DNA of 49,862 nt, taken from NCBI GenBank assembly GCA_035559595.1, contig DATMBF010000029.1:1-49862 (forward strand), written 5' to 3'. This stretch comes from DATMBF01 sp035559595 (GTDB lineage: Bacteria > Bacteroidota > Ignavibacteria > UBA10030). Position numbers and translations under genes: made by a program. Shown here piece by piece: positions 15,267 to 24,352 of this stretch; position 1 is the first letter of the stretch, and each line of letters begins with the position of its first letter. A model generated the notes under the pieces. The model was not told the DNA's origin. It worked only from the letters and a program-made list of their open reading frames with translations, and searched no databases.

Positions 15267-16162
15267 ACAGCAACTCCAACGTGTTCCAAAAGTTCTTCAG
15301 TCACAGTGATTTCATCACTCACATCATGTTTGGCAGCCAGAACAAGACAGTGACTTCCCGTGGTTCGGAAGGGTGGTAACTGTTTGTTTGCCGCCCACTG
15401 GAAAAAGTGATCTACTGCTCTCCCGAGTGCATCAGGCAGAATGCGCTTTCCGAAGAACGTGAAAGGCCCAAAGCCAACCGTGACCATTGCCACAAGGTCA
15501 AGATTGTGCTCGGAAAGCATGGTCGTTACTTCACCGATTGAGTGCATCCGCGGTAGTTCAGCACGGTACTTTTTCGGTCGCAAGCGCGTTACCTCAAGTA
15601 GGTTTTTGATGGAGGTTTTCAGAGGTTCTAGGAATGGATTAAGCCCTGGATCGAGCAGATTATTGAGCCGATTCCGATTATCCACGGTGAAAAGGAGATA
15701 GCCTCCAAGTTTCGCAACCCGCTCCATTTCTTTCAGGGCGAGATTGGGAGCGAAGATCCATGGAAGCACTCCAAGCGCAATGATTGCATCAAATGATCGC
15801 GCCTCAAATCCGAGCCGATGAACATCACCAAGGTGTGTGTGAACTCGATCTCCAACGCCCGCAGCAGCAACGTTTCGGCGGGTCAATTCAAGCATGGCAG
15901 ATACAGAGTCCATAGCATCAACGAAGAAACCCTGCTTCGCAAGAGCAACCGTGAGCTGCCCAGAACCACACCCGATTTCCAGAATCTTCGCTTCGCTTGT
16001 CAATGAGGTTCGACCTAGCATTTCAATCGCAGCCGTCTGGCGTCGACGGTAGATAGCGCCGACCAAATCCTCCCGCCGATAGACGGAGTCCCAATACCCA
16101 GCTTCGAGAGTAAAATACCGATTCACATGCTCCTGCGAATTGAGTTTTGGATAAACATGCAT
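15263..16162 (-). CDS. class I SAM-dependent methyltransferase
   Basis: 299 aa. The methyltransferase fold has motif I ILEIGCGSGQLTVALAKQG (about 60-78), FVDAMDSVSAMLELTRRN (motif for adenosine binding), RVHTHLGDVHRLGF and FDAIIALGVLPWIF, then LKEMERVAKLGGYLLFTVDN. ATG 16162 is preferred because AAGGA lies 7 nt upstream; the earlier ATG at 16177 lies inside the end of the acyl ligase gene. The C-terminal 100 residues (FTFFGKRILPDALGRA) resemble those of other sugar- or lipid-modifying methyltransferases, but no substrate can be named. The stop overlaps comA as ATGA. Confidence 0.9.
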   Translation of the reverse strand: MHVYPKLNSQEHVNRYFTLEAGYWDSVYRREDLVGAIYRRRQTAAIEMLGRTSLTSEAKILEIGCGSGQLTVALAKQGFFVDAMDSVSAMLELTRRNVAAAGVGDRVHTHLGDVHRLGFEARSFDAIIALGVLPWIFAPNLALKEMERVAKLGGYLLFTVDNRNRLNNLLDPGLNPFLEPLKTSIKNLLEVTRLRPKKYRAELPRMHSIGEVTTMLSEHNLDLVAMVTVGFGPFTFFGKRILPDALGRAVDHFFQWAANKQLPPFRTTGSHCLVLAAKHDVSDEITVTEELLEHVGVAV

Positions 16163-16166
16163 AGGA

Positions 16167-17756
16167 TCATCCTTCATTCACTGACAATTCTTCAATGGCC
16201 TTGCGGCCATATCTCTCGATTAAGAGTTTTCGGATCTCTTTCCGCTTGGGCTTGTGATTCTCGGTTTTTGGCAGAGAATCAAACTGAACCACAAGTCGGG
16301 GAATCCTGAACTTGTCTATCTCATTGGAAAGCAATTGAACCACGTCGTGCTCACGCAACGAGACTCCCGTAGGCGAGACGTAGCAAAGAACGGGGATTTC
16401 TCCCGCCACACCGCTCGGATCCGGGAATCCGACAACACAGCAATCAAAATCCGGTAGCTTGGCCAGAAGAACCTGTTCGATCTCAAGGGGCGATATTTTG
16501 ATTCCAGACATATTGATCATGTCATCTTTTCGGCCAAGGAGGTAGAGATAGCCATCGTTGTCGAGAAACCCATAGTCGCCGGTGCGAAACCAGCCGTTGC
16601 GGAGAAAGCGCTCCTCTGTGAGGGTAGGATTCTTCCAGTACCCAATCGCAACATGTCTTCCTTTGACCACGATTTCCCCTGATCTTCCTTCGCGGAGGAA
16701 GGAGCCGCCCTCATCGACGATGCCGATCTCCGTGTGAGGCGACGGCTTGCCTGCGCTTTCCAGTTTATCTGCCTCGCGATGAAACTCGAGGAAAGTGCTT
16801 CGCGAGGCTTCGGTCAATCCGTAGTGCATGCAGATCCTCGCGTTCGGGAAGAGCGCAACGAGCTTGCGTTTATGATCAATGCAAAGTGGAACACTGCCAA
16901 GCTCAATGAAACGAATTTGTGGACCAATGTCCGAAAGCAGAAAATCAAACCTCCCGAAGAACATCGTCAGACCGGAGGGAACAGCGGAAAGCGCATTGCA
17001 TCGTTCATTTGCGATTGTGTGTGCCATGGTAACCGGGTTCAGCATACCGTTTCTCACAACCAGTGTGCCGCCGGCCATGAAAATGCACCGACTCCGAGCG
17101 AAACCGAACGAGTGTGAGAGTGGCACCGATATGAACTCACGGATCTGATTATCAATCTGCATGAATTCATTGATGTTGAGTGATGCCTGGAGCAGATTGC
17201 GATGTGAGAGGAGAACACCTTTTTTCGCTCCTGTCGCCCCGGAGGTATACAAGATAAGTGCACCATCGTCCTCCGAACAGCGCTTCCGTAGCGTCACAGA
17301 ATTGTTCAGGATGATGCGCTCATCGAAAACAACATAATCCGGAGTGGACGAGAGCTTGTCCGTGTTATGATTCATAAGAACAACTATCGCCTGGAGGTGC
17401 ACGTTGACATCCCGATACTCAGATAGCTCCTCCTCGCTGGTCAAGACGATTCTTGCGCCACTCTCCCTGAGGATGTTCGCCAGGGTTGCGGGAGCACTTC
17501 CTTCGGGCAACGGAACGGCAATTCCGCCTGCGGCCATCGAAGCATAACACGAAACAAGGAGGTCTGCCTTGTTCCGAAGGAGGATCAAGACGCGGTCACC
17601 CTTTTCCAAGCCGGCGTCAAGGAGGAGTTGGGAAAGACCACAAACCCTTCCTGAGAGTTCTTTGTATGAGAGCGCATAGCCGTCACAAATAACGGCCTGT
17701 TTGTTCGGGTAACGCTCTGATGACTCAAAGACTATTTCATGAACCAGTCGTGGCAT
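16167..17756 (-). CDS. AMP-forming acyl-CoA/acyl-ACP ligase
   Basis: 529 aa from ATG 17756, which has GGGAGGAAG upstream; the open frame to 18059 overlaps the preceding gene. It is an adenylate-forming enzyme (ANL family): A3/P-loop LYTSGATGAKKGVLLSH (about 166-182), A5 MHYGLTEASRSTF, A7 WFRTGDYGFLDNDGYLYLLGRKDDMI and the A10-like PKTENHKPKRKEIRKL with the catalytic Lys. It activates a carboxylate as acyl-AMP and passes it to a thiol. The position directly after the ACP-containing fusion gene and one small methyltransferase suggests that the acceptor is that ACP domain. Exosortase-A-associated EPS loci carry a comparable ligase plus ACP. The acyl substrate may be a fatty, amino or sulfolactate acid; the sequence does not decide. 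Confidence 0.9.
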   Translation of the reverse strand: MPRLVHEIVFESSERYPNKQAVICDGYALSYKELSGRVCGLSQLLLDAGLEKGDRVLILLRNKADLLVSCYASMAAGGIAVPLPEGSAPATLANILRESGARIVLTSEEELSEYRDVNVHLQAIVVLMNHNTDKLSSTPDYVVFDERIILNNSVTLRKRCSEDDGALILYTSGATGAKKGVLLSHRNLLQASLNINEFMQIDNQIREFISVPLSHSFGFARSRCIFMAGGTLVVRNGMLNPVTMAHTIANERCNALSAVPSGLTMFFGRFDFLLSDIGPQIRFIELGSVPLCIDHKRKLVALFPNARICMHYGLTEASRSTFLEFHREADKLESAGKPSPHTEIGIVDEGGSFLREGRSGEIVVKGRHVAIGYWKNPTLTEERFLRNGWFRTGDYGFLDNDGYLYLLGRKDDMINMSGIKISPLEIEQVLLAKLPDFDCCVVGFPDPSGVAGEIPVLCYVSPTGVSLREHDVVQLLSNEIDKFRIPRLVVQFDSLPKTENHKPKRKEIRKLLIERYGRKAIEELSVNEG

Positions 17757-18435
17757 GACTTCCTCCCGCTGTGTGTATAGGAAATTGTTTTGTCGGTTGC
17801 TCAGCAAATGAAACAAGAAAGTCGTTGTGCTGCGTGGAAAAAGCGTGCGTGATCTCGATGCGCATCGGCTCGGCATGTAATCCGTATTGGCGACATATCG
17901 ACCGGAACTGATCTTCTGAAATGACAAGCGGCGGTTCTGTCTCTTCCGGCGCACGAAAGATGGCCTGCGTCCCAACCCACAATCTCTCCCACCACGACGC
18001 AGGACCCTCTTCCATTCGCCGCCGAATGGATTCCTCTTGGTCCATCGGCACACCACCAATGAACATTAACACTTGATCCGATGAGACTCTCCGCAATTCG
18101 TCAAGCAGTGTACGGATTTCAAGTTCCGAATGGGCATAGACACCAAGTTCATCAAAGACCACTTTTGTGAAGTACCCTCGCGGATACGGGAGGTTCATCG
18201 ACCGTACTTCTTGCACGAGGATGTTGGGGATGCGATGGAATCGACTTGTCAGCTTCTTCACAACAATCCGGCTCCGCTCGACCGCATGACATTCCTTCAC
18301 CAAAGAATGAATGAGCTCAAGCAAATAGCCGTCCCGCGGACCCACATGGAGCACAACGTCATCATCCTTCAATTGCAGCATCGTAATAATCTTCTTCGTC
18401 ATAAAGCGATGTCGTACGTTATTCTTTTTTCCCAT
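17737..18435 (-). CDS. methyltransferase-like protein
   Basis: About 232 aa. The start at ATG 18435 (AAAGG 7 nt upstream) overlaps the end of the fusion gene by 17 nt. The Rossmann pattern of class I methyltransferases is present but motif I is altered: VVLHVGPRDGYLLELIHSL instead of a GxGxG glycine loop. LPYPRGYFTKVVFDELGVYAH matches the motif II/IV region and LLDELRRVSSDQVLMFIGG the region after it. An FRAPEETEPPLVISEDQF segment and a tail rich in small residues follow. The weakened SAM loop raises the chance that it binds another ligand or is a partner protein. It sits between the ACP fusion and the acyl ligase with overlaps on both sides. Confidence 0.7.
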   Translation of the reverse strand: MGKKNNVRHRFMTKKIITMLQLKDDDVVLHVGPRDGYLLELIHSLVKECHAVERSRIVVKKLTSRFHRIPNILVQEVRSMNLPYPRGYFTKVVFDELGVYAHSELEIRTLLDELRRVSSDQVLMFIGGVPMDQEESIRRRMEEGPASWWERLWVGTQAIFRAPEETEPPLVISEDQFRSICRQYGLHAEPMRIEITHAFSTQHNDFLVSFAEQPTKQFPIHTAGGSHATTGS

Positions 18436-20779
18436 ACCCAAACCTTTCCGTTCCAACAACCGACATATCAACACCGCTATGGCCATTGGTGGATTTTACG
18501 ACAACCAAACAGGCATCCCGTACGCTTCCGATCATCATGACATCATCCTCAGCTATCGCAATCCCAAACTCCGATTCCAGCCGAAGGATCAGATTGAGGT
18601 GACCGAGAGAATCCCACCGAAGAATGTGTCTGGGGGTCGCTGAGAGCTCAGGTGTTTCCCGCAAAGCAAACGTTTCGACAAAGACTTTTGAGACTCGAGT
18701 AACTATGTCTGATGGGATGGAATTGGACGGCCGGATATCGGTCCGTCTGTTGGCTGATGAGTGAGTTTGTCGCACGACGCGCGCGGGTACGCCGGCGGCA
18801 ATTACATGCGGCGGAATTTCTCCGGAAACAACACTGCCAGCCGCGATAACAGCCCCTTCCTTGATGCGACTCCCCTTCAAAACGGTCACCCGCGCACCCA
18901 ACCAGACACCATCTTCAATGATCGTCGGAACTCCCGTCGGCGGACTGTAACGATCACCAATTGTGTGAAAATCTGAGTCTGTAATGATGGAGTACGGTCC
19001 TATGCGAACCCGGTTACCGATTCTAACGTGTTCCTGCGCTGAGATGAGAGCACCAAAATTGATGGTCACCTCGTGTCCTATTTCGATCACGCCGCGATGA
19101 CCTGTCGCCAGCTCACTCTGCACAATTCGCGAGTTCAAATTGAAATCGTCTCCGATGATGATCTGTCCATCATTCACAATAAACGGCTTCCCTCTGGTGC
19201 GACACCTCTTTCCCACCCGTGTGCAGCGCCGCAGATAGATTCTGGAGAGCAGAAGGGAACGAACATAGATGAGAGCTTTAAAAAGTTTCCGTGAGAATGG
19301 GAGTTCTTTGTCACGCCTCAGACTTTGGCTCATTCGGCCAATGAGCGGTCTCATTCTCAATTTTCCCTCAATGAGCCGGACAAAGTCCAAACTCTTCTCA
19401 CGGAGGAAAGTGGACAGAGGAGACATTGACGGAAGGTGTAGTCTCGATGCCATTCTGCTCGCTAGCATTCCAGCGTACCGTGGAAGCATTCGTTTTGAGC
19501 CATACTCGCGAAGCAGCACCGAAAGAACGAGGTTCTCTCTTGCAATAGTCTGATACATATTTTGGAATAAGTTGACAGCACGAACGGCACGATCTCGCAT
19601 CGTTCTTCTGGTCATGGGATTTTCGATAAACAAATTCCAATTGCGAGACAACTTCGTCGCAAGCTCATGCTTGTATTGTTCGCCACCGCGTAGCAGGTCA
19701 ACGACCGAGAATTTTTCCCGTATCGCGTCATCGATCATTGAACACAGGAGAGCAAGACCTGGCCGGCCTTTTGATTCCCGAGCCTGATGGTCAAAACCTC
19801 CGACATAGTCATAGAGAACGCCTTTGAACGCAAACCCCAAACGCACGGCAACAACTTTGCCCGCCACTTGCACTGTTTTTAACCAAACCCAGCCACGCGA
19901 AAGAAATTCCTTCAAGACATCTCTTTGAAACATTTCGAATCTCTTGTCGAAGAACAGCCCAGGGTACCCGGCTTTGTTCCACCGCAGTTGATGAAGTCGT
20001 ACGAGCTCTCCAAGCATTCTTTCCATCTGTTCGGCGGTCGATGCCTTTTCGATCGTCACTTCTCCCTCCTCGTCAAGCAGCCTCATCGCCTGACGCAAGC
20101 GACGACGATGACTCGAATGGAGAGATGCAAGGTACGCTTCCATAGTGGAAGGCAGGACGATTTGTGGACACTCATCTGCTCTGTCGATCCGGTGAGCAAA
20201 GCCGCTTGCTACAAGTTCCGGCAAGACATTTCGCCAAATGAAGCTGCGGCAAGGGACATTGACAAGATCAACTTGATCGTAAAGAAGTGGATTGTTTTGC
20301 AGAAACTTCACAAAGCAACGTGCCACATCATGTTCAAAATCGGGAGAGACAACAAAATCCAGATAGTCCGTAAGCGGATATTGATGGTAAACACATGAAA
20401 CGGGAGATTTCGCAACGTCACAGCCAAGAAACCTTGCCCGTCGGAAGACACGGAGGCCAAACCATGTCTCACTCTCGAGAAAAAGAGGACCTATTCCAAC
20501 CACGCGGTCTCCGTAACGAAAGAGAAGGATATGAAGCTTTCTTTCGGGATTGTTCCCGAAGTAGTTCCACCACAGAAAGCACCATGTGAATGTTTGGAAT
20601 GGGGTAACAGCTGCGCATTCAACAAGTTCTTCCCACTTCTCTCGAATCCGCATGAATTCAAGCTCATCCGAAATGATGTCGACGCAGAGTTCCCGCGGTT
20701 CTGCCACCACCGCTGGCGCATCAGACATTCCTCGTGAGCAGCCTTGTACACTTGTTGCCAATGGATTTGAGTTACTCAT
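18419..20779 (-). CDS. three-domain fusion: CelD-type GNAT, hexapeptide acyltransferase, acyl carrier protein
   Basis: 786 aa from ATG 20779, which overlaps the upstream stop as ATGA; the longer frame to 21079 is rejected. Domain 1 (about 30-390) is a CelD/FemAB-type GNAT: MRIREKWEELVECAAVTPFQ, SSHRRRLRQAMRLLDEEGEV and LLRGGEQYKHELATKLSRNW. A basic, helical linker follows. Domain 2 (about 523-672) is a left-handed beta-helix acetyltransferase with imperfect hexapeptides: IEIGHEVTINFGALISAQ, HVRIGNRVRIGPYSIITDSD, VWLGARVTVLKGSRIKEGAV and VIAAGVPARVV. Domain 3 (about 690-765) is an acyl carrier protein whose phosphopantetheine Ser724 lies in RWDSLGHLNLILRLESEFGI. Family knowledge: all three functions occur separately in EPS loci. 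One chain carrying donor carrier and two acyl-transfer modules is unusual and suggests channelling of an acyl group onto a sugar. Confidence 0.88.
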   Translation of the reverse strand: MSNSNPLATSVQGCSRGMSDAPAVVAEPRELCVDIISDELEFMRIREKWEELVECAAVTPFQTFTWCFLWWNYFGNNPERKLHILLFRYGDRVVGIGPLFLESETWFGLRVFRRARFLGCDVAKSPVSCVYHQYPLTDYLDFVVSPDFEHDVARCFVKFLQNNPLLYDQVDLVNVPCRSFIWRNVLPELVASGFAHRIDRADECPQIVLPSTMEAYLASLHSSHRRRLRQAMRLLDEEGEVTIEKASTAEQMERMLGELVRLHQLRWNKAGYPGLFFDKRFEMFQRDVLKEFLSRGWVWLKTVQVAGKVVAVRLGFAFKGVLYDYVGGFDHQARESKGRPGLALLCSMIDDAIREKFSVVDLLRGGEQYKHELATKLSRNWNLFIENPMTRRTMRDRAVRAVNLFQNMYQTIARENLVLSVLLREYGSKRMLPRYAGMLASRMASRLHLPSMSPLSTFLREKSLDFVRLIEGKLRMRPLIGRMSQSLRRDKELPFSRKLFKALIYVRSLLLSRIYLRRCTRVGKRCRTRGKPFIVNDGQIIIGDDFNLNSRIVQSELATGHRGVIEIGHEVTINFGALISAQEHVRIGNRVRIGPYSIITDSDFHTIGDRYSPPTGVPTIIEDGVWLGARVTVLKGSRIKEGAVIAAGSVVSGEIPPHVIAAGVPARVVRQTHSSANRRTDIRPSNSIPSDIVTRVSKVFVETFALRETPELSATPRHILRWDSLGHLNLILRLESEFGIAIAEDDVMMIGSVRDACLVVVKSTNGHSGVDMSVVGTERFGYGKKE

Positions 20780-21639
20780 GCGTTCACATCTTCTTGAAGC
20801 GATTCCAATATTCGGATCTTTCGATCTGTTGAGCCGTTCCCAAACAGCGATCGACCTCGCGAATACATCAGTGTGATGTACTCGAAGGGCATTAGCATTC
20901 GCAGGGCAAACCCCACCTGACCTGTGGTATTGGCAATCTTGATGCGATGGATCTCGAGCGGATCTTTCCACAACCCGCTTGTTCCTCCTTCGCCGCAACA
21001 CGCCAAGTCGAACCCCGCAGCCAAAACCATCTGTTTGAGTCTTGGATTCGTCATTCCATACGGATAGGAAAATGTGCACACCTCATCATTGAGGAGAATC
21101 TCCAGAAGCATGCGGGATCTTGAGATTTCTTGCCATGCCTCATCTTCCGAGACCTTCGTCAGATCGACATGAGTCATTGAATGCGCACCAACCTCAAAGC
21201 CGTTCATGTGCATTTCGAAGATCTGCTCACCATTCATCAGGCGGGCTTGAGGCAGCCCAAGCGGTTGATCCCAGTAATTTGCTTTGATCTTCTGCTCACC
21301 CAGCACAAACAGGACACCGCGCATTTTGTACTCCTGGAGCAAGGGGAATACGACATCGTAGGTATCCCGATATCCGTCATCGAACGTCAGGACAACCGCT
21401 CTTCGTGGGAGATCGAGCGACCCTAGAAGACTCAACCGGTAATCATTGAAGGTAATCGGCACAAATCCCCACCGCTCCAGCAGTTCGAGCTGTCGATGAA
21501 AATCATCCACATGGACACAAAACCAGTGACGATCACTTAGCCGTTTCTCTTTCACGACACGATGATACATCAACACCTTGATTGTCGACGTTGGGTGGTG
21601 CACGGTTGGATTTGTTATGATGCGTGACTGAGCGTTCAT
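20776..21639 (-). CDS. polysaccharide deacetylase (NodB/CE4 family)
   Basis: 287 aa. The NodB homology domain is clear: VLMYHRVV (about 22-29), motif 1 VVLTFDDGYRDTY (metal Asp and catalytic base), motif 2 HSMTHVDLT (metal His pair) and motif 3 FSYPYGMTNPRLKQMV. There is no signal peptide, so it probably acts in the cytoplasm or on lipid-linked sugars. Similar proteins occur in exosortase- and PEP-CTERM-linked EPS loci. It removes N-acetyl groups from HexNAc residues, and the free amine could be the acceptor for the acyltransferases beside it. Both ends overlap neighbours as ATGA. Confidence 0.92.
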   Translation of the reverse strand: MNAQSRIITNPTVHHPTSTIKVLMYHRVVKEKRLSDRHWFCVHVDDFHRQLELLERWGFVPITFNDYRLSLLGSLDLPRRAVVLTFDDGYRDTYDVVFPLLQEYKMRGVLFVLGEQKIKANYWDQPLGLPQARLMNGEQIFEMHMNGFEVGAHSMTHVDLTKVSEDEAWQEISRSRMLLEILLNDEVCTFSYPYGMTNPRLKQMVLAAGFDLACCGEGGTSGLWKDPLEIHRIKIANTTGQVGFALRMLMPFEYITLMYSRGRSLFGNGSTDRKIRILESLQEDVNA

Positions 21640-22859
21640 GAGAACACCGCCTCGAGTATCGGTCCACGAGACCGCGATTTAACGAGGGATTGATAAAGCC
21701 TGTTTAATTCCTCCCCAATAACAGACCACCGGTACTTCGACCACATCAGGGCGAAACCATTCTCTGAAAGACGACAACCCAATGCGGGGTTCCGGAACAG
21801 CTCCAAAACGGCCTGAGCAAAGGAGTACGGATCATCGGCGATGAGACACGATTCTTCGTGCCGCGTATCGATTCCTTCAGAGCCGATGCTCGTCGTAACG
21901 ATGGGTTTTTTCATCGCAAACGCCTCGAGCACTTTCAACCGCGTTCCGCTTCCCATCCGCAAAGGGACAACATAGACTGCGGCATTCCAGACATAGGGCC
22001 GAACATCATTGACATGTCCAGTGACAATCACATTGCCTGAAGCCCGACGAAGAAGTTTCTCCGGGGGTCTCTTGCCAACGATATAAGCCTTCGCGTTGGG
22101 AACTTCTTTCAAGATGAGTGGGAAAATTCGATCAAGGAAGTGCATGATCCCGTCGTAATTGGGCACATATCCCATCATGCCGGTAAAAACCAGAGAATGC
22201 GGCTCCACCGTTTGCTCCGAGGGATGGAAATACTCCGGATCGACTCCATTCTGAATCGTGAATTTCGGTAGCCCGGGGAGATCCCTGTCAAATACCTCTT
22301 TGTCTTTCTCTGAGGTTACCAACAATGCATCAAATCGTGCAGCTGTAGAGAGCTCCTCGCGGTAGAGTTTCTGGTACTCCCGATAGTAGAAAAATGACCG
22401 CAGCAGCGTGTGTCCGTTGGAAGCCATCCTCTGATAATGGAGATACTCAACATTATGGGCGTCGAGTAGTTTCAGTGCATTGGAGCCCAGTTCAAAGCAG
22501 CCCATCGGGGTGAACTCGATCTGGATCAGATCAAAAGGTTGTCGCGCGACGGTCTCATTGATCGCCTCCTGCATTTCGCGGCTGTGGGCGATCCAGTGAA
22601 AGAAACTATGATGCGTGCAGAGTGAGTAGAGCTGGGCCGTTCTCCGATAGAGTCGTGTCCACGGATGCGGCACTGTGACAATTCGGCAAACATTTGGACC
22701 GAGAGCGGCATGCAGGCTTTTCGCCTCGTCGTCAGAACCATACGCAAGCACAGTGACCTCATGGCGCTCAGCGAGACTCTTCAACAGATAGAAGATTCGT
22801 ATTGCGCCGCCAAACTGCACTGGGATGGGCACATACGGAAGAATATGAAGGATCTTCAA
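21636..22859 (-). CDS. family 4 glycosyltransferase
   Basis: 407 aa, cytosolic GT-B enzyme. The N-terminal Rossmann domain begins MKILHILPYVPIPVQFGGAIR, the usual start of GT4 proteins with the GG acceptor loop. The C-terminal domain shows SLVFTGMMGYVPNYDGIMHF, VGKRPPEKLLRRASGNVIVTGHVNDVRPYV and PLRMGSGTRLKVLEAFAMKKPIVTTSIGSEGI with the EA(F)AM..P nucleotide-binding block. It is close in character to the sugar transferases of PEP-CTERM/exosortase EPS loci. It adds one sugar from a nucleotide or lipid donor; donor unknown. Confidence 0.9.
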   Translation of the reverse strand: MKILHILPYVPIPVQFGGAIRIFYLLKSLAERHEVTVLAYGSDDEAKSLHAALGPNVCRIVTVPHPWTRLYRRTAQLYSLCTHHSFFHWIAHSREMQEAINETVARQPFDLIQIEFTPMGCFELGSNALKLLDAHNVEYLHYQRMASNGHTLLRSFFYYREYQKLYREELSTAARFDALLVTSEKDKEVFDRDLPGLPKFTIQNGVDPEYFHPSEQTVEPHSLVFTGMMGYVPNYDGIMHFLDRIFPLILKEVPNAKAYIVGKRPPEKLLRRASGNVIVTGHVNDVRPYVWNAAVYVVPLRMGSGTRLKVLEAFAMKKPIVTTSIGSEGIDTRHEESCLIADDPYSFAQAVLELFRNPALGCRLSENGFALMWSKYRWSVIGEELNRLYQSLVKSRSRGPILEAVFS

Positions 22860-24352
22860 GCCTCGCTCCTCCGTTGTCGGAACAAGATGGTTTTGAGGTT
22901 TGAAGGAGAGAAGAACTCCTGCAGAAACCTCAATTCCGACCTACTGACTGCACCGAGCGAAATCAGTGAACCCGTGTACACCGCCAACGCAAGCAGGGCG
23001 TGAAGCACCCATGGAAGTCGGCCAACGTTGAGTACAACAATCGACACGATCATGATTCCTCCCGAAAGCACAACTTTACCAAGTGTGCTCCGTTTCAATA
23101 ACACAGTCTTCGGCGGCAACAAGTGCAGAGCACCGACCATTACAGCGAATTCAGTGATGACAGTGGAAATCGCCGCCCCGATGCCCCCATTCCCAAGCGT
23201 CTGTTGGGTAAACGGAATCATCACGTAGTTGAGTCCGACATTAACCGGAATTGCTGCAAGAGCCACCATCGACCATTGTTTTTGTTTATCGGAAGCGACG
23301 ATTGTTGTTCCAAGCATCATGTCGACATATACAAGAACTAAGCCAATTGAGAAGATCTGGAGAAGGCTGGCAGATGGACCGTATTCGGCACTACCAAACA
23401 GAAGGTCAATGATTTCATGCGAAAAGAAACATGCGACAATGCCGATGGCAACCCCGCTCGTGAGAACGAACTGCAAGCTCTTCTCCAGCGTGTGCTGGAG
23501 CATTTGTGTTTCCTCTTTCCACAGTCGTGAAAGCACTGGGAAAATCACGATGGAAAAAATGCTCGGGAGAAACATGAGCACATCAAAGAATCGATATGCC
23601 GCACCATACCATCCAACAACCGGTGGAGGTACCATTAGCGAAAGCATCACAGCATCAATCCGGTAATAAATGACGGCAAAGATTGACCAGAGGAAATATG
23701 GAAAACCCGCCTTTAAGATCTCAATGCCACCACGCCACTGAAATCTGGGCCAGGAGGTAACAATGCGACGTGTAAAAAATACGCACATAAGCGCATTCAG
23801 GAGCGTTCCACTGATCATAATCAAAGCAATCGTTGTGGAACGACAACCCAGTAGCAGGGCTCCAACACCGCCAATGGTGATAAAAAGTCGCTCGACTATT
23901 GCTCCGAGTGCCGGGTATTCCATACTCTCAAACCCCTGAAAGCCGCTCTTCAGATTCTTGCTGGTTGATTCCCACAGCGTCCCAATGCCCAAAATGAGTA
24001 GCAACATTTGCAGTGTGGATGGATAACCGACGAGCTCGGAGAACAGCAGAAGCAACACGAAAACACATGCCCAGACGCAGAATCGAATCCCAACGGAATT
24101 GGCTAGGAGCTCCCCCGCCCGGTCTTTCGCACGTGAAATTTCTTTTGGAATGAAGTACGTGCCTCCGAAATCAATCACCATATGAGCCATCAAGGTGAGG
24201 GAAATCGCAAGGTACAGCCTTCCATATTCCTCACTCCCAAGATAGCGCGGCATGAACATCATCAGGACAAAGCTCGAGAGCCACGTTATCGCCTGTGAAG
24301 TGAAGAGAACTATAGTATTCTTGGCCACAGAATGCGCTATTTGCAAACTCAT
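22856..24352 (-). CDS. wzx: Wzx-type polysaccharide flippase
   Basis: 498 aa from ATG 24352 (ATGA overlap with the previous stop). It is a MOP/PST-family flippase with about 12-14 membrane spans. It begins SVAKNTIVLFTSQAITWLSSF and carries MPRYLGSEEYGRLYLAISL, the standard N-terminal signature of polysaccharide biosynthesis flippases. Later it shows WYGAAYRFFDVLMFLPSIFSIVIFPVLSRLW and PVNVGLNYVMIPFTQQTLGNGGIGAAISTVITEF. It is expected to move the lipid-linked repeat unit across the inner membrane, supporting a Wzx/Wzy-dependent scheme together with the ligase, Wzz and Wza proteins here. Confidence 0.92.
   Translation of the reverse strand: MSLQIAHSVAKNTIVLFTSQAITWLSSFVLMMFMPRYLGSEEYGRLYLAISLTLMAHMVIDFGGTYFIPKEISRAKDRAGELLANSVGIRFCVWACVFVLLLLFSELVGYPSTLQMLLLILGIGTLWESTSKNLKSGFQGFESMEYPALGAIVERLFITIGGVGALLLGCRSTTIALIMISGTLLNALMCVFFTRRIVTSWPRFQWRGGIEILKAGFPYFLWSIFAVIYYRIDAVMLSLMVPPPVVGWYGAAYRFFDVLMFLPSIFSIVIFPVLSRLWKEETQMLQHTLEKSLQFVLTSGVAIGIVACFFSHEIIDLLFGSAEYGPSASLLQIFSIGLVLVYVDMMLGTTIVASDKQKQWSMVALAAIPVNVGLNYVMIPFTQQTLGNGGIGAAISTVITEFAVMVGALHLLPPKTVLLKRSTLGKVVLSGGIMIVSIVVLNVGRLPWVLHALLALAVYTGSLISLGAVSRSELRFLQEFFSPSNLKTILFRQRRSEA

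Noticed and set aside
17110..17130. TGGCAC motif inside the acyl ligase gene as a sigma-54 element
   Set aside because: No TTGC at the required distance.
17757..18059. N-terminal extension of the acyl ligase to 630 aa
   Set aside because: It is an Arg-rich shadow of the upstream methyltransferase-like gene; ATG 17756 has a strong ribosome site.
20780..21079. N-terminal extension of the GNAT-LbH-ACP fusion
   Set aside because: It overlaps the deacetylase in another frame; ATG 20779 gives an ATGA junction like its neighbours.
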